Of a DNA stretch of 50,370 nt, positions 41,507 through 50,370 are shown in pieces (the stretch's first letter is position 1; each line of letters begins with the position of its first letter). The notes below the pieces were generated by a model that was not told where the DNA came from, did not search any database, and saw nothing but the letters and a program-made list of their open reading frames with translations. The position numbers and the translations under genes were made by a program. Location of the stretch: the IMG/VR virus record IMGVR_UViG_3300025096_000031, positions 1 to 50,370 of that record; one strand, 5' to 3'. This DNA is from a virus.

Positions 41507-44500
41507 TGGGAGGGCCTAAACCAAAAGGATGGGCAGGGGCGCATTGGGTAGACTATGAGCAGGGCGGTATACTTAAAAGAGATCGATTGGTTTCTGGATT
41601 GGTGCATATAAATGCAGTACATACGCCAAACAGATATACAGACAATAGGAAATCTATAGCATTGAGTTTTGTAGATAGTATCGGGGCTATATATGCAACA
41701 GGTTCGGGAACAGTAGGTAATTATATTAAAATACATTTTGCTGCGGCAAGGTACAGTATATTTTGGTTTAATCCATATGGAAATAATACGGCACCTATAA
41801 ATCCTGGTGCTGATGAAATTGTTGAAGTGGATATATCTGCATTCCACGGCAACGCAGACGAAAATCATTTAATAGCAGACGAATTTGAATCCGAATTTGG
41901 GACTTCAGTTGCAGTAAACTCTTATAGACTAAAACAAGGCGAAGTAACTATTGGTGACGATAAGAATAATCATATTATCTTTTTAAGGTATTATGGAACT
42001 CCTGAAGTTATATCGGATGCAACGGATACTATAGGTGGTGACTTCTCAATATCACAGACAAGTGGTGCATCAGGTACATACGACCAAGACGATGCATATA
42101 CAAAAGAAACGGACTTCAAACAGGCATTATTCAATAATACATCAAAGGATGTTGGTGGCGTTGAAACATATTCCAGGAGATCTCCCTTTGATTCAAGCGA
42201 GGCTCCGCCCTGGAGAGGGGAGTTATATGATGACGGAAGATTCAATACAGGCGTAAATGATGATTCCCATTCTGCAGAAAGTAGAAATAAGGCAAAGACA
42301 ACAAGTGCTTCTACGGGGGCATCAGATTATGACACTTCTCAAGGGTATTATAATGCAAGTATGGGGGACCATTGTACATTCTTATATCATATGACGGCAG
42401 CGACCAGGATACAGGACAATCCCAGGTTGTGGGGAACACGAATTAGTAATGATAATACAATGGATATATTAAATGATAACGGGCATCCACCTGTCTGGAT
42501 AGGTGATTTTGATGCGTCTGGAGATCTATCTTCCTGGACAGATGTTGAGGCAGGAGGAAATACTATTACACAGGCGTTTGCAGCAGCGCCTACAGATGGT
42601 GAGCAGTACCCAGAAGATACAGGTTGTTTGGTTGTTACCCACACAGGTTCCACAATTGGAGATCATATAAGGGATTACGGATCTTATGGTGTCAGGGTAG
42701 ACTCCCAAGCAGTTACACCTGGAGTAGATTATAGGTTAACCTGGGATGTCGATCATAATACAGATGGTAGTTTAGCCCCAGGATCTGGTTTGATTGGAAT
42801 AGAGGTTAGGTCACACGCAAGTTATAGTCTTGGAAGTAGCGTAAAATCAATTCCTGGCGGTGGGACAGGAGCAGCAGGTGTAGCAACACAGGGATCGGCT
42901 ACCTTTACTTGCCCAATCGGTGTATCAACTTTCTATATTTTTTTCCTTCATAATCCTGTTTCTGGAACAATCGGAGGTGGAAATATGGTCTGGGCAGGAG
43001 GTCAGTTTGAGGTAAATATGGTTAGTTTAAAGTTAGACTCGGCCCCACACTATTCAGATCTCTTGAATTTTAAATTTGGAACTCCATTGAATAATCAATG
43101 GTACACATCAAAGCCTGATGATGGTTTGTCTTTCTTTTGGATTAGGTCCCATCTGATTTCTGTGCATAATAATAGTGAAATGAATAATGATGAGTTTATA
43201 ATGAAATCTCATCGTGTCACATTTAATGCAACATCCGATGCAGGTGAAGAGGCAGGGTTGGTAGATCTTGGATATAATGGATCCTTTCCTGGATCATATC
43301 TACCACACGGCGTAGATGTTGTGGATAATTATAATTACAGACAATGGAAGAATTATAAACCTGGTGATCTAATTAGAATCTCTGGTGCTGCAGACGCAGG
43401 TAATAATGGAATCTTTCAGATACGATGGGATTGGGACCACAGTTCAGAATATTATATTGGATATAATGCAGATTTTCCTTCTACAGGTGATGAATGGCCA
43501 AATATGCAATTTAGATTGTGTCCTTTTAAAATAGAGGAGAATGGTGATAAAACAGATCCGCATACATTAGTATCAACAGAATTAGTTGGACAGTTATTTG
43601 AGGAAGATATTACAATTACGACGCCAGGGCAATATGCATCAACGGCACAGAATAAGAGGTATCCGTTATTGTTTACTGCTACACCTGCGGTTGTTGATGT
43701 TAGAGGGTATGCGGTAATGGAGAACCAATTAAGTCCAAGCGTGGATAGAATTGTAATCACTAATCCAGGGATAGGGTTTAATTCAACATCTGCAGCAAGT
43801 CTTGTTATAACTGTGGAGGCATCGAATGGTAGTTCGGTTGTAGTGAATGCTTTATCATCAGGGGGTACGGGTTATACATCTGTGGAAACAAATACTGATC
43901 ACGGACTTGAAGAAGGACAGGCCGTTGAGTTGTTTAATATGACAGTTGGGACATATGATGGAGAATACACAGTTGAGTCTGTGACGGATGCTACGAATTT
44001 TATTATTGAAAAAGCATTCACAGTAACTGCTACAGGGGATTGTAGGGCGCTTGGAATATCAGGGATTGTGGACGCAGTCTTTTCTCATACTGCTGCAGCC
44101 AATATTAACACAAGCCCACTTATTACTATAGAAAACCTAACAAGGCGTTACCAGGACAGTTCAAATTCAAAAGTATTTGATTATAGTATTCCTGACCTGG
44201 CCGTAGAAGATCCGCCACCAACAGGCGTAGATGTCCACGCCGTTCCGTATGTGGGAAGGTATGGTAATACAGGAAGGGTATCAAGTTTGAATCATCTGTA
44301 TGATGCTTACGATGATGAATTCACAGGCCTGTACACTTGTGGAAGAAGGGATGAAATGTTTTCGCAGCAGCACGAATACGAAGGTAGGTTGGCCACACAC
44401 CATAAAATGGAAACCTGGCATAATCCTGTATCTGGCACACCTGAAATATATGGTAAGAGAAGTTTTAGTATCTCCCATAGTAAAAATGTATATGATTTTA

Positions 44501-44841
44501 AGATAAAAGATAAATATGACGACCTGACGACTAATGGAGATTATATTGAAGAGTTTTCTAATGGGAAGTTTGGGACGGATAAAGGTACAGGTTATGATCT
44601 ATATAAGAGTCCATATTATAATCGGGTATATAATGTGTCACAAATTGAATTTGGCGAGGCAAAGGTTATTGTTAGGGTGCCTATTAAGGCATATGAAACT
44701 CAAACGGAAACGGATAAAGGAACAAGGCTATTTGACGAGCCGTTGTATGATACACACATAGATGTTATGTGGCAGCCTTTTGGACAAACAGGTATGATTA
44801 AATTAACACCAGGAGAGGCACCAAGTGAAGATCTCACATAA
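41506..44841 (+). CDS. Large tail-associated protein, possible adhesin
   Basis: 1111 residues starting in a TAATG overlap. Mostly beta-structure with Gly/Thr/Asp-rich segments; a middle part (PVWIGDFDASGDLSSW; GVDYRLTWDVDHN; GQFEVNMVSLKLD) looks like a carbohydrate-binding jelly roll. The end includes ITNPGIGFNSTSAAS and GTGYTSVETNTDHGL, typical of phage tail spikes or fibres. Probably receptor binding together with the fibre at 38300. No hydrolase signature recognised. Confidence 0.6.
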   Translation: MGGPKPKGWAGAHWVDYEQGGILKRDRLVSGLVHINAVHTPNRYTDNRKSIALSFVDSIGAIYATGSGTVGNYIKIHFAAARYSIFWFNPYGNNTAPINPGADEIVEVDISAFHGNADENHLIADEFESEFGTSVAVNSYRLKQGEVTIGDDKNNHIIFLRYYGTPEVISDATDTIGGDFSISQTSGASGTYDQDDAYTKETDFKQALFNNTSKDVGGVETYSRRSPFDSSEAPPWRGELYDDGRFNTGVNDDSHSAESRNKAKTTSASTGASDYDTSQGYYNASMGDHCTFLYHMTAATRIQDNPRLWGTRISNDNTMDILNDNGHPPVWIGDFDASGDLSSWTDVEAGGNTITQAFAAAPTDGEQYPEDTGCLVVTHTGSTIGDHIRDYGSYGVRVDSQAVTPGVDYRLTWDVDHNTDGSLAPGSGLIGIEVRSHASYSLGSSVKSIPGGGTGAAGVATQGSATFTCPIGVSTFYIFFLHNPVSGTIGGGNMVWAGGQFEVNMVSLKLDSAPHYSDLLNFKFGTPLNNQWYTSKPDDGLSFFWIRSHLISVHNNSEMNNDEFIMKSHRVTFNATSDAGEEAGLVDLGYNGSFPGSYLPHGVDVVDNYNYRQWKNYKPGDLIRISGAADAGNNGIFQIRWDWDHSSEYYIGYNADFPSTGDEWPNMQFRLCPFKIEENGDKTDPHTLVSTELVGQLFEEDITITTPGQYASTAQNKRYPLLFTATPAVVDVRGYAVMENQLSPSVDRIVITNPGIGFNSTSAASLVITVEASNGSSVVVNALSSGGTGYTSVETNTDHGLEEGQAVELFNMTVGTYDGEYTVESVTDATNFIIEKAFTVTATGDCRALGISGIVDAVFSHTAAANINTSPLITIENLTRRYQDSSNSKVFDYSIPDLAVEDPPPTGVDVHAVPYVGRYGNTGRVSSLNHLYDAYDDEFTGLYTCGRRDEMFSQQHEYEGRLATHHKMETWHNPVSGTPEIYGKRSFSISHSKNVYDFKIKDKYDDLTTNGDYIEEFSNGKFGTDKGTGYDLYKSPYYNRVYNVSQIEFGEAKVIVRVPIKAYETQTETDKGTRLFDEPLYDTHIDVMWQPFGQTGMIKLTPGEAPSEDLT

Positions 44842-44862
44842 ATATTTTAAAAGGAGTTAGAG

Positions 44863-46761
44863 ATGGCTTACGGATATCAAGGACCAAGTATGACACCAGG
44901 GGCAAGTGTTGCGTCTGTAATAGATAGGATCAGGCAGCAACGGCAACAGGCCAGGGAGTTGGCAGCCGAAGAGAGAAAGACCAAGATGAATATAGGGATG
45001 GGGGCTTTGAAATTTGATTCAAGTCTTCGTGCCTGGCAGATGGCCAGAGTTGCAAAGCCAGATCTTACATACGGTGAATTTATAATGAATCCAACGGCAG
45101 GAGGCGTATACCAGAAAAAGGCCGCAAATATGATTATGGGTGGCGAGGCAGAGATGCCGAAGATGATGTCTTTGAAACGCTATACGGATCTATTCAAGGG
45201 TAAGGGTAAGGGTGATGTAGATCTCAAAAAAGAATTAGAAATAAAAAAGCCAAAAGTAAAGACAGAAGTAAAGACAGAAGAAATAGATACTTCTTCATTG
45301 TATGAAGGTGCATTTAGGACAGATCCTACGGATGTCCCATCTACATTCGGATCTGGCGACGAATTAGTATACCCTTTAGGTACAAAACAAGGATTCCTGG
45401 GCCAGGGTGGCACATCTATGTCCAGGGCTTTTGGTAAAATAAGAGAGCAAGAAAGACAAGAAAGGGCGGATATGGTAGAAAAAGGTGGAGGAGAGGTCCC
45501 GTCTGCTGATCCTGATGATATGGACCTTACACAGTTGAGTGGCGAGGATATGGTAACAGAGGAAGAGTGGAATGAGATGTCATCAAAAGCACAGGGTAAA
45601 CATTTTGATACAGATGTAGAGCCAGATCCACCATCAGAAGATTTTCTGGCTCAAATTCAAAAGACACTCGCAGAACCTGATATTGCAACAGACGAACAGG
45701 GGAATGTAATAACAGAGATGCCTTCAGGAGCAATAAATCCCGAATTGAAGGGGGAGATTAAATCAGCAGATGAATATCGTGAAAGGTTACAGGGCTATGT
45801 TGATGAATCACAACCAGGTGATGGCCCTACACCAGGCGGTACAGTTATAAAACCTGCTGAAGATTTCAGTAAAAATCTTGATAAGACAAGACAACGACAG
45901 GCAGATGCAAAAGCAAGAGCAGCCCAAGAATTAACAGATGAACAGTTGGTTTCGGAAGGCCTGGAGATGCAGAAATTGCACGAAACACTTACCGAAACTG
46001 AAACTATGGATCCAGACTTATTACAAAAAGCCCTGGCAGAACCATTGAAAGTGACGGATACTCAAGGAAATGTGGTAAGAACGCTTGATGCTAAAAAAAC
46101 GGAAGGATTAAAAGGTCTTTTACAAAGGTCAACCAAAGGTGGTAAATCAGGATATCGTGGCAGAACAGAACAAGAATTGATTGATGAACTTGTAAAGAAA
46201 GAAAAACCAATAAAGCCCGAAGTGGATATTGAGCCTGATCTGCCAGATGACATAGAAGACATTCTTGCAAAGCCAGGAGATGTAAAAACGGAAGGTGCGA
46301 GTTTAGGCGACGCTGCAGGTACGGCAGGTGATATTGTAGGTGGTGCAACGGCCTTGCACACATTATACAATGCAGATCCATCAGATATAGAGATAGGAGA
46401 TGTAAAAGCAGGTTTAGATGTAGCCAAGTTGGGTGCAAAAGGTGCGGCAAAGATGGGATCTGAAGGTGGTGCTGCGCTTGGCCAGACGCTTGGTAAGGCT
46501 GCACCCTGGGTGTCTGTAGCGATGTCTGTCAATACACTTGCTGATAAAAAATCAACAGATACACAAAAAGCAGGGGCATTGATGTCTGCTGCAGGTGCCG
46601 TAGCAATGACAAACTTTTGGAATCCTGCAGGTTGGGTAGCAGGGGCGTTGATGGTAGGTGGAACATTGGCATCATTGTTTGGCGGTAAGGCGCAGAAACC
46701 GAAGAGAAAAACCAGGGCAGCAACGGGATATAGAGGTGGAAGTGGATACAGTTATGTCTAA
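44863..46761 (+). CDS. Internal virion protein with hydrophobic C-terminal segment
   Basis: 632 residues; AAAAGGAG before the ATG. N-terminal 150 residues are helical and basic (VIDRIRQQRQQARELAAEERKTK); residues 150-480 are acidic, Pro/Glu/Asp-rich and disordered; residues about 490-610 are Gly/Ala-rich hydrophobic (TAGDIVGGATALHTLY; GWVAGALMVGGTLASLFGG); a basic Gly/Tyr tail ends it. The plan and place (before the giant injected protein) match ejection proteins that form a channel across the cell envelope. Confidence 0.6.
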   Translation: MAYGYQGPSMTPGASVASVIDRIRQQRQQARELAAEERKTKMNIGMGALKFDSSLRAWQMARVAKPDLTYGEFIMNPTAGGVYQKKAANMIMGGEAEMPKMMSLKRYTDLFKGKGKGDVDLKKELEIKKPKVKTEVKTEEIDTSSLYEGAFRTDPTDVPSTFGSGDELVYPLGTKQGFLGQGGTSMSRAFGKIREQERQERADMVEKGGGEVPSADPDDMDLTQLSGEDMVTEEEWNEMSSKAQGKHFDTDVEPDPPSEDFLAQIQKTLAEPDIATDEQGNVITEMPSGAINPELKGEIKSADEYRERLQGYVDESQPGDGPTPGGTVIKPAEDFSKNLDKTRQRQADAKARAAQELTDEQLVSEGLEMQKLHETLTETETMDPDLLQKALAEPLKVTDTQGNVVRTLDAKKTEGLKGLLQRSTKGGKSGYRGRTEQELIDELVKKEKPIKPEVDIEPDLPDDIEDILAKPGDVKTEGASLGDAAGTAGDIVGGATALHTLYNADPSDIEIGDVKAGLDVAKLGAKGAAKMGSEGGAALGQTLGKAAPWVSVAMSVNTLADKKSTDTQKAGALMSAAGAVAMTNFWNPAGWVAGALMVGGTLASLFGGKAQKPKRKTRAATGYRGGSGYSYV

Positions 46762-47158
46762 TGCTATCACATACAAAAATGGTTGTCCCAAAGAAAAGGC
46801 ATCTTTGTCAATGATTAAAGAATTTGGCAGTAGGGTTAATATGGCTGAATTGAAGGATTTGGAGGATGCTTTAACCAGGGGAAGTGTATTTGCCTGGGAA
46901 ACAGGGTGGATAGGTTATGAAATAGTAGAGAAAGGTAGTGATCGAATATTCTGGATATTGAGTATATTTAATGACACTAAAGCAGGGATTTATAGTGCCA
47001 AGAAACAAGGTAAGTGGTTCTGGAATAAATTCAAAGAATTGGCCAAAGAGAATAAATGCAATAAAATGAAATTTCAAACAAATCGATTTGGGATGACGAA
47101 ATGGGCAGGGCAGTTTGGATTTAAAATAGAAAAATTTACAATGGAGAGGGATTTATGA
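46754..47158 (+). CDS. Small GNAT-like protein
   Basis: 134 residues from the ATG at 46754, overlapping the previous gene by 8 bases. Helix-strand layout (SLSMIKEFGSRVNMAELKDLEDAL; YEIVEKGSDRIFWILSIFND; KFKELAKENKCNKMKFQTNRFGMTKWAGQFGFKIEKFTMERDL). The last part (helix, strand with TNR-G, helix, Gly-Phe) is typical of small phage proteins of the GNAT acetyltransferase fold near internal virion genes. The acetyl-CoA loop (R/Q-x-x-G-x-G/A) is not visible, so it may be inactive. It overlaps the next gene by 4 bases. Confidence 0.5.
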   Translation: MSNAITYKNGCPKEKASLSMIKEFGSRVNMAELKDLEDALTRGSVFAWETGWIGYEIVEKGSDRIFWILSIFNDTKAGIYSAKKQGKWFWNKFKELAKENKCNKMKFQTNRFGMTKWAGQFGFKIEKFTMERDL

Positions 47159-47682
47159 AGATTTACACATCTGTTACATTTGAATGGGACCAGGATCAAA
47201 GTAAGTATGTAGAGATTGAATCCGAATCATACGAATATGATGGTCAAATGGCATTATGTTTTGGTGGTGGTGATGATGGTGGTTTAACAAGTGGCCAGAA
47301 GACTACATTAAATCAGCAAAAAGCGGATGTTAGGGAACGCAAGGGAGATGTGTCAGAGTATTTCCAGGAATTGAATCGTATGTCGCAAAGCGAAAGGAAT
47401 ATGAATACACAATCCAGGATAGATGATTTCCTATCCCAATCTTATCTTTTGGACAAAAAAAGTGATAAAGCAATATCTGGTGGTAAAGGTTTGACTAATT
47501 TTGAAACAGAATTTGATACAGAGATGCAGGACGACATTCGGATGGATAAATTCGCCCAGGAAACTTCTAAAGACAAACTTGATTATATGAAAGGCACTAT
47601 AGAACGGAATAAGGCCAGGTTTGATCAATTAGCATCATTGGAGGATATGATTTATCAAATAGATACAGAATTAAAATCGTAA
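47155..47682 (+). CDS. Virion-associated coiled-coil protein
   Basis: 175 residues starting in an ATGA overlap. N-terminal segment KIYTSVTFEWDQDQSKYVEI and SYEYDGQMALCFGGG recur in phage proteins next to internal virion genes. The rest is helical and charged (QKADVRERKGDVSEYFQEL; RMDKFAQETSKDKLDYMKG). Probably a structural or scaffold-like part of the internal complex; role not known. Confidence 0.5.
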   Translation: MKIYTSVTFEWDQDQSKYVEIESESYEYDGQMALCFGGGDDGGLTSGQKTTLNQQKADVRERKGDVSEYFQELNRMSQSERNMNTQSRIDDFLSQSYLLDKKSDKAISGGKGLTNFETEFDTEMQDDIRMDKFAQETSKDKLDYMKGTIERNKARFDQLASLEDMIYQIDTELKS

Positions 47683-47691
47683 GGATTCATT

Positions 47692-49407
47692 ATGGCAAAC
47701 GAAAAAACATTAAACAGATTAGCAAATTATCAAATGGTATCTGATCTTCTTGGTACATACCTTGACTATCATCAGAAGGAAAGAGAAATGATGATGAAGT
47801 ATGGTGAATCAGGCGACGATACCGAAAGAAGAATCATTAAAGAAGGTGGTGTTAATTATTATGCAGATACAGGTGATAGTGTCCTGGGTTTAGATGTGCC
47901 GACAGATGCTGAAGGAAAGAGAGAATTATATCAATGGGAAGATCCTACAAGTGGAAAAGTTAAGACAGGTACTTATGTAGAGGCAGAGGCTGCGGAGGCA
48001 TTAGGGGCATCTTATTTTAAAATGGGTACATTTAGTCAATCAGGTAGTGGAACAGATGGTGGAGATCCTGACTTATATCAATGGAAAAAGGCTGATGGTA
48101 CATTTGGACAAGGAACATATAAAGAGGCAAAGGATTCAGGATTCTCATATGTAAAAATGCCAACAGGATTTGCCCAGGATAATAATGCTGCAGGTGAGCA
48201 GATATATTCCTGGTATGATACATCTGTCCCAGGTGTGAAGGAATACAAGACAGGTACTTATGATGAGGCGAAAGCAAGTGGTTTCCATTTCGGGAAATTG
48301 TCCACTACGCCGCAGCCGAAGGATAGAAAGATATTCCACCAGGGCGGCATTGCATATTACGAAGATACTAAAAAACCTGTATTGGATAATGTCACTAATC
48401 TTGGGGCTAAAGGTGACAATAAGGGTGTTAATTTTGATCTGAAGAATGGGAAAATGATGTATTATTCCAAAGATGATCCAACCACTTTAAAAGTAATGGA
48501 TATTCCTGGATGGTCCCAATCAGCAAGTAAGGTAAATACACAAGTGGTAAAAGATGGTCGTAATTATCGGATAATAAACAAAGACACAGGTGATGTCATA
48601 CACGAAGGGGCATTCCCAGGTACTGCAGGAACAACACACGCAGACCGAAAACAACAAACGAAAGATAGTATTTCTGATTTTGCAACAATGTATAATATGA
48701 AGGATGCTCCAGAGATAGCAGAATTATACAAACTTGTTGATGCTGACGAAGATATAACAGAGAAGGACGAAGAACGGTTTGGGAGTATATTGGACGATAT
48801 GGTGTCCAGAAAATCTGACCAAGTAAAGGAAACAAGGAAAAATACACAATCAAATTATGGCAAATTTATAAACCAGGGCTTGATGGATAAGTTTGGACCA
48901 GGTCAAGGTGGAACTGTTCAGAGTTTCTCTATCCCTGGCGCTGATGTTGATTTCACTATGTCTACCAAGCGAGGTGCAGAATGGGATCCAACCAGGGCGG
49001 CAGGTGTCTTGGCAAGGATAAAAGGATTCCAGAAAATAGCAGGTACAAATTTGGGGCAAATAACCCAGGAAGAAGGCGGCGCTCTTATAGCGGATGTCTT
49101 TGTTGCAAAGCATACAGATTATGGGAGTGTAAAAGGCGGATATAAATTAAAAGGCAATACAATGACGACAGGAGTTGGTAAAGATAAAAGAGAAACTCAA
49201 GTCACGCCAATAGATGATGCCTTTGGTAATAAATACGCATATGGTCCAAATAAAGAATTGTTTTATTATGATGAAGATAATGGTGGTGTGTATAGGAAAG
49301 TAAAAGGGAAACACGCACAATACACCATTGAAAATGGTAATATAGTCACGGGCAATCTCTCCAAATGGTATATGGGTGAAGTGGAAAAATATAAGTTTAT
49401 AGACTAA
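47692..49407 (+). CDS. Internal virion or tail protein with three short repeats
   Basis: 571 residues. Residues about 75-205 contain three related units (LYQWEDPTSGKVKTGTYVEA; LYQWKKADGTFGQGTYKEA; IYSWYDTSVPGVKEYKTGTYDEA), each a small beta-hairpin plus helix ending in YFKM, YVKM and HFGKL. The middle part is helical and acidic; the end is beta-rich with many Tyr. The final TAA overlaps the ATG of the giant gene (TAATG at 49405-49409), so the two are made together. Confidence 0.55.
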   Translation: MANEKTLNRLANYQMVSDLLGTYLDYHQKEREMMMKYGESGDDTERRIIKEGGVNYYADTGDSVLGLDVPTDAEGKRELYQWEDPTSGKVKTGTYVEAEAAEALGASYFKMGTFSQSGSGTDGGDPDLYQWKKADGTFGQGTYKEAKDSGFSYVKMPTGFAQDNNAAGEQIYSWYDTSVPGVKEYKTGTYDEAKASGFHFGKLSTTPQPKDRKIFHQGGIAYYEDTKKPVLDNVTNLGAKGDNKGVNFDLKNGKMMYYSKDDPTTLKVMDIPGWSQSASKVNTQVVKDGRNYRIINKDTGDVIHEGAFPGTAGTTHADRKQQTKDSISDFATMYNMKDAPEIAELYKLVDADEDITEKDEERFGSILDDMVSRKSDQVKETRKNTQSNYGKFINQGLMDKFGPGQGGTVQSFSIPGADVDFTMSTKRGAEWDPTRAAGVLARIKGFQKIAGTNLGQITQEEGGALIADVFVAKHTDYGSVKGGYKLKGNTMTTGVGKDKRETQVTPIDDAFGNKYAYGPNKELFYYDEDNGGVYRKVKGKHAQYTIENGNIVTGNLSKWYMGEVEKYKFID

Positions 49408-50370
49408 TGCAAAGATTCGGAGTACCACAAACAAAAATAGATAGTGTACTTGCTCCTGGTAAGGAAGAGGAGAAAAAGCAAGGTGTCTTCAGGTTCGGTG
49501 TAGATCCTGCTGAACTTAAAACTCCTGTTAATGGCGATGGTGAACAGATCCAAGAAAGCATACCTGGTGAAGGTGCAAGTATTGATACTGTTATAGCGGA
49601 CCAGGCAGCGCAGCAGACGATAGACCAGGACTATGAGAATAGTAAGATTACTTCGACGCCTGATCAGGATCTCCCCATTACAGAAACGGAGGGTAAAAGT
49701 TCGGACCTATCAAATGATCTATTAAATAAGACTCCAGATCAACTGATGGATGATGAGATAAACACATTGACAGATGATGAAGAGTTTAATGTATGGTACC
49801 AGGGATGGCAGAATCAGATAAACGAGCATTATAAGAACAGAGATATTAGGGGCGAAGATGGATCCTTATTCCAAATGGGTGGACCAGACAATAAGATGGC
49901 TCCATACCCTTCAGAACCTAATAATATGATTAAGGCATATGATTACAAAGCCGCATATAAAGACGGGGTAGAACCTTCCCTACAAAAACATAAAGATGGT
50001 AGGCATTTTTGGCATTGGCCAAGCAAGTACAAAGATAAGGATCACCCTAATAGGTATGTAAGTACAGATAGTTATCTAAATGCATACGCACCAGGTATGT
50101 TAGGTGATCAGAAGATCCCAACAAAAATTAAGAAAATGTTATATGATATCCACCAGGAAACAGGTGGAAAGATGGATGAAACAGAAAGAAATACTGTGGC
50201 CTATAAGTGGTTACAGGCCAATGGAGTAGATCCTAAAACATATGATCCTAATTATAAAGCACCCGTTGGATATAAGACAAGTGAGTATGCTGCTGCGGTC
50301 CGTAAATGGCGTCCTGTAAATAGAGATAATACTCTATTGGATGATTATACCCCTGAAATGGAAGAAGAGT
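49407..50370 (+). CDS. Giant polyvalent injected virion protein, N-terminal part (continues at position 144)
   Basis: The ATG at 49407 overlaps the previous stop. The 321 codons here (the last ones repeated at 1-143) start MQRFGVPQTKIDSVLAPGKE and run on in frame to 8272. The first 110 residues are acidic and disordered; from about 125 there is aromatic-rich sequence (EFNVWYQGWQNQINEHY; GRHFWHWPSKYKDKDHPNRY) without a known domain. The full product is about 3030 residues and takes up about 18 percent of the genome. Confidence 0.9.
   Translation, partial: MQRFGVPQTKIDSVLAPGKEEEKKQGVFRFGVDPAELKTPVNGDGEQIQESIPGEGASIDTVIADQAAQQTIDQDYENSKITSTPDQDLPITETEGKSSDLSNDLLNKTPDQLMDDEINTLTDDEEFNVWYQGWQNQINEHYKNRDIRGEDGSLFQMGGPDNKMAPYPSEPNNMIKAYDYKAAYKDGVEPSLQKHKDGRHFWHWPSKYKDKDHPNRYVSTDSYLNAYAPGMLGDQKIPTKIKKMLYDIHQETGGKMDETERNTVAYKWLQANGVDPKTYDPNYKAPVGYKTSEYAAAVRKWRPVNRDNTLLDDYTPEMEEE
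50228..50370. repeat. Right copy of the 143-bp terminal direct repeat
   Basis: This is the copy of positions 1-143. Joining 50370 to position 144 keeps the frame of the giant gene open, because 50337 and 110 fall in the same codon phase counted from the ATG at 49407. The one synonymous mismatch (50354) suggests a strain variant or a read error at an assembly join. Confidence 0.95.

Noticed and set aside
46091-46504. Minus-strand frames of 137-156 codons under the internal virion gene
   Set aside because: Antisense shadows of the Gly/Ala/Pro-rich 44863-46761 gene, with no ribosome binding sites or partner genes.
1-50370. tRNA genes
   Set aside because: No cloverleaf with a TTCGA-type arm and matching acceptor stem was noticed by eye; a tRNA scan would be needed to exclude one.

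Overview
The window is a complete or near-complete genome of a tailed bacteriophage (Caudoviricetes), most likely short-tailed. The first 143 bases (1-143) recur at the end (50228-50370) with one synonymous difference, and one long reading frame runs across that join. The unique sequence is therefore about 50.2 kb, and the molecule is circular or terminally redundant. The virion genes support a podovirus-like particle: a P22-type portal, an SU10/DUF5309-like capsid protein, connector and propeller-like tail proteins and large internal virion proteins. I see no tape measure, tail tube, sheath or integrase. No host gene or tRNA gene was seen, so the host is undetermined. Base composition is AT-rich apart from a GC-rich block at about 17.2-19.0 kb.

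Layout. 49407-50370 continuing into 1-8272: one giant gene (about 3030 codons) for a polyvalent injected protein with a HEIGH metallopeptidase motif and a probable ADP-ribosyltransferase-like segment. 8284-9181: three small proteins and a T4-type lysozyme. 9239-14971 (rightward): recombination and replication genes, namely an HTH protein, a YqaJ/RecB-type exonuclease with a probable Fe-S cluster, a Bet annealing protein with an SSB-like tail, a replication initiator-like protein, a possible helicase loader, several small unknowns and a RusA resolvase. 14937-18632 (leftward): an operon of small, mostly unrecognised genes linked by ATGA/GTGA/TAATG overlaps. It includes two tiny membrane peptides and a cysteine-rich GP88-like protein, and it ends at a strong hairpin terminator. 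18633-19294: the only long gene-free stretch, a divergent control region with degenerate 12-mer repeats, a 19-bp palindrome and AT-rich repeats; it is a candidate origin or packaging region. 19295-49407 (rightward): packaging, lysis, head, connector, tail and internal-virion genes.

How the genes work together. Exonuclease, annealing protein and resolvase form a recombination module able to drive recombination-dependent replication and concatemer formation. Terminase and portal package the DNA into the capsid. The last genes encode proteins probably carried in the virion and injected. A SET-domain protein sits inside the tail block and a GNAT-like protein sits before the internal virion proteins; both are candidate protein modifiers.

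The most unusual genome-wide signal is in the DNA itself. Reading through the window I found no CATG, CCGG, AGCT, ACGT or CTAG, although GATC, GGCC, GCGC and TGCA are common and CCWGG looks strongly enriched. His codons next to G are CAC in every case checked, which points to selection against these palindromes.
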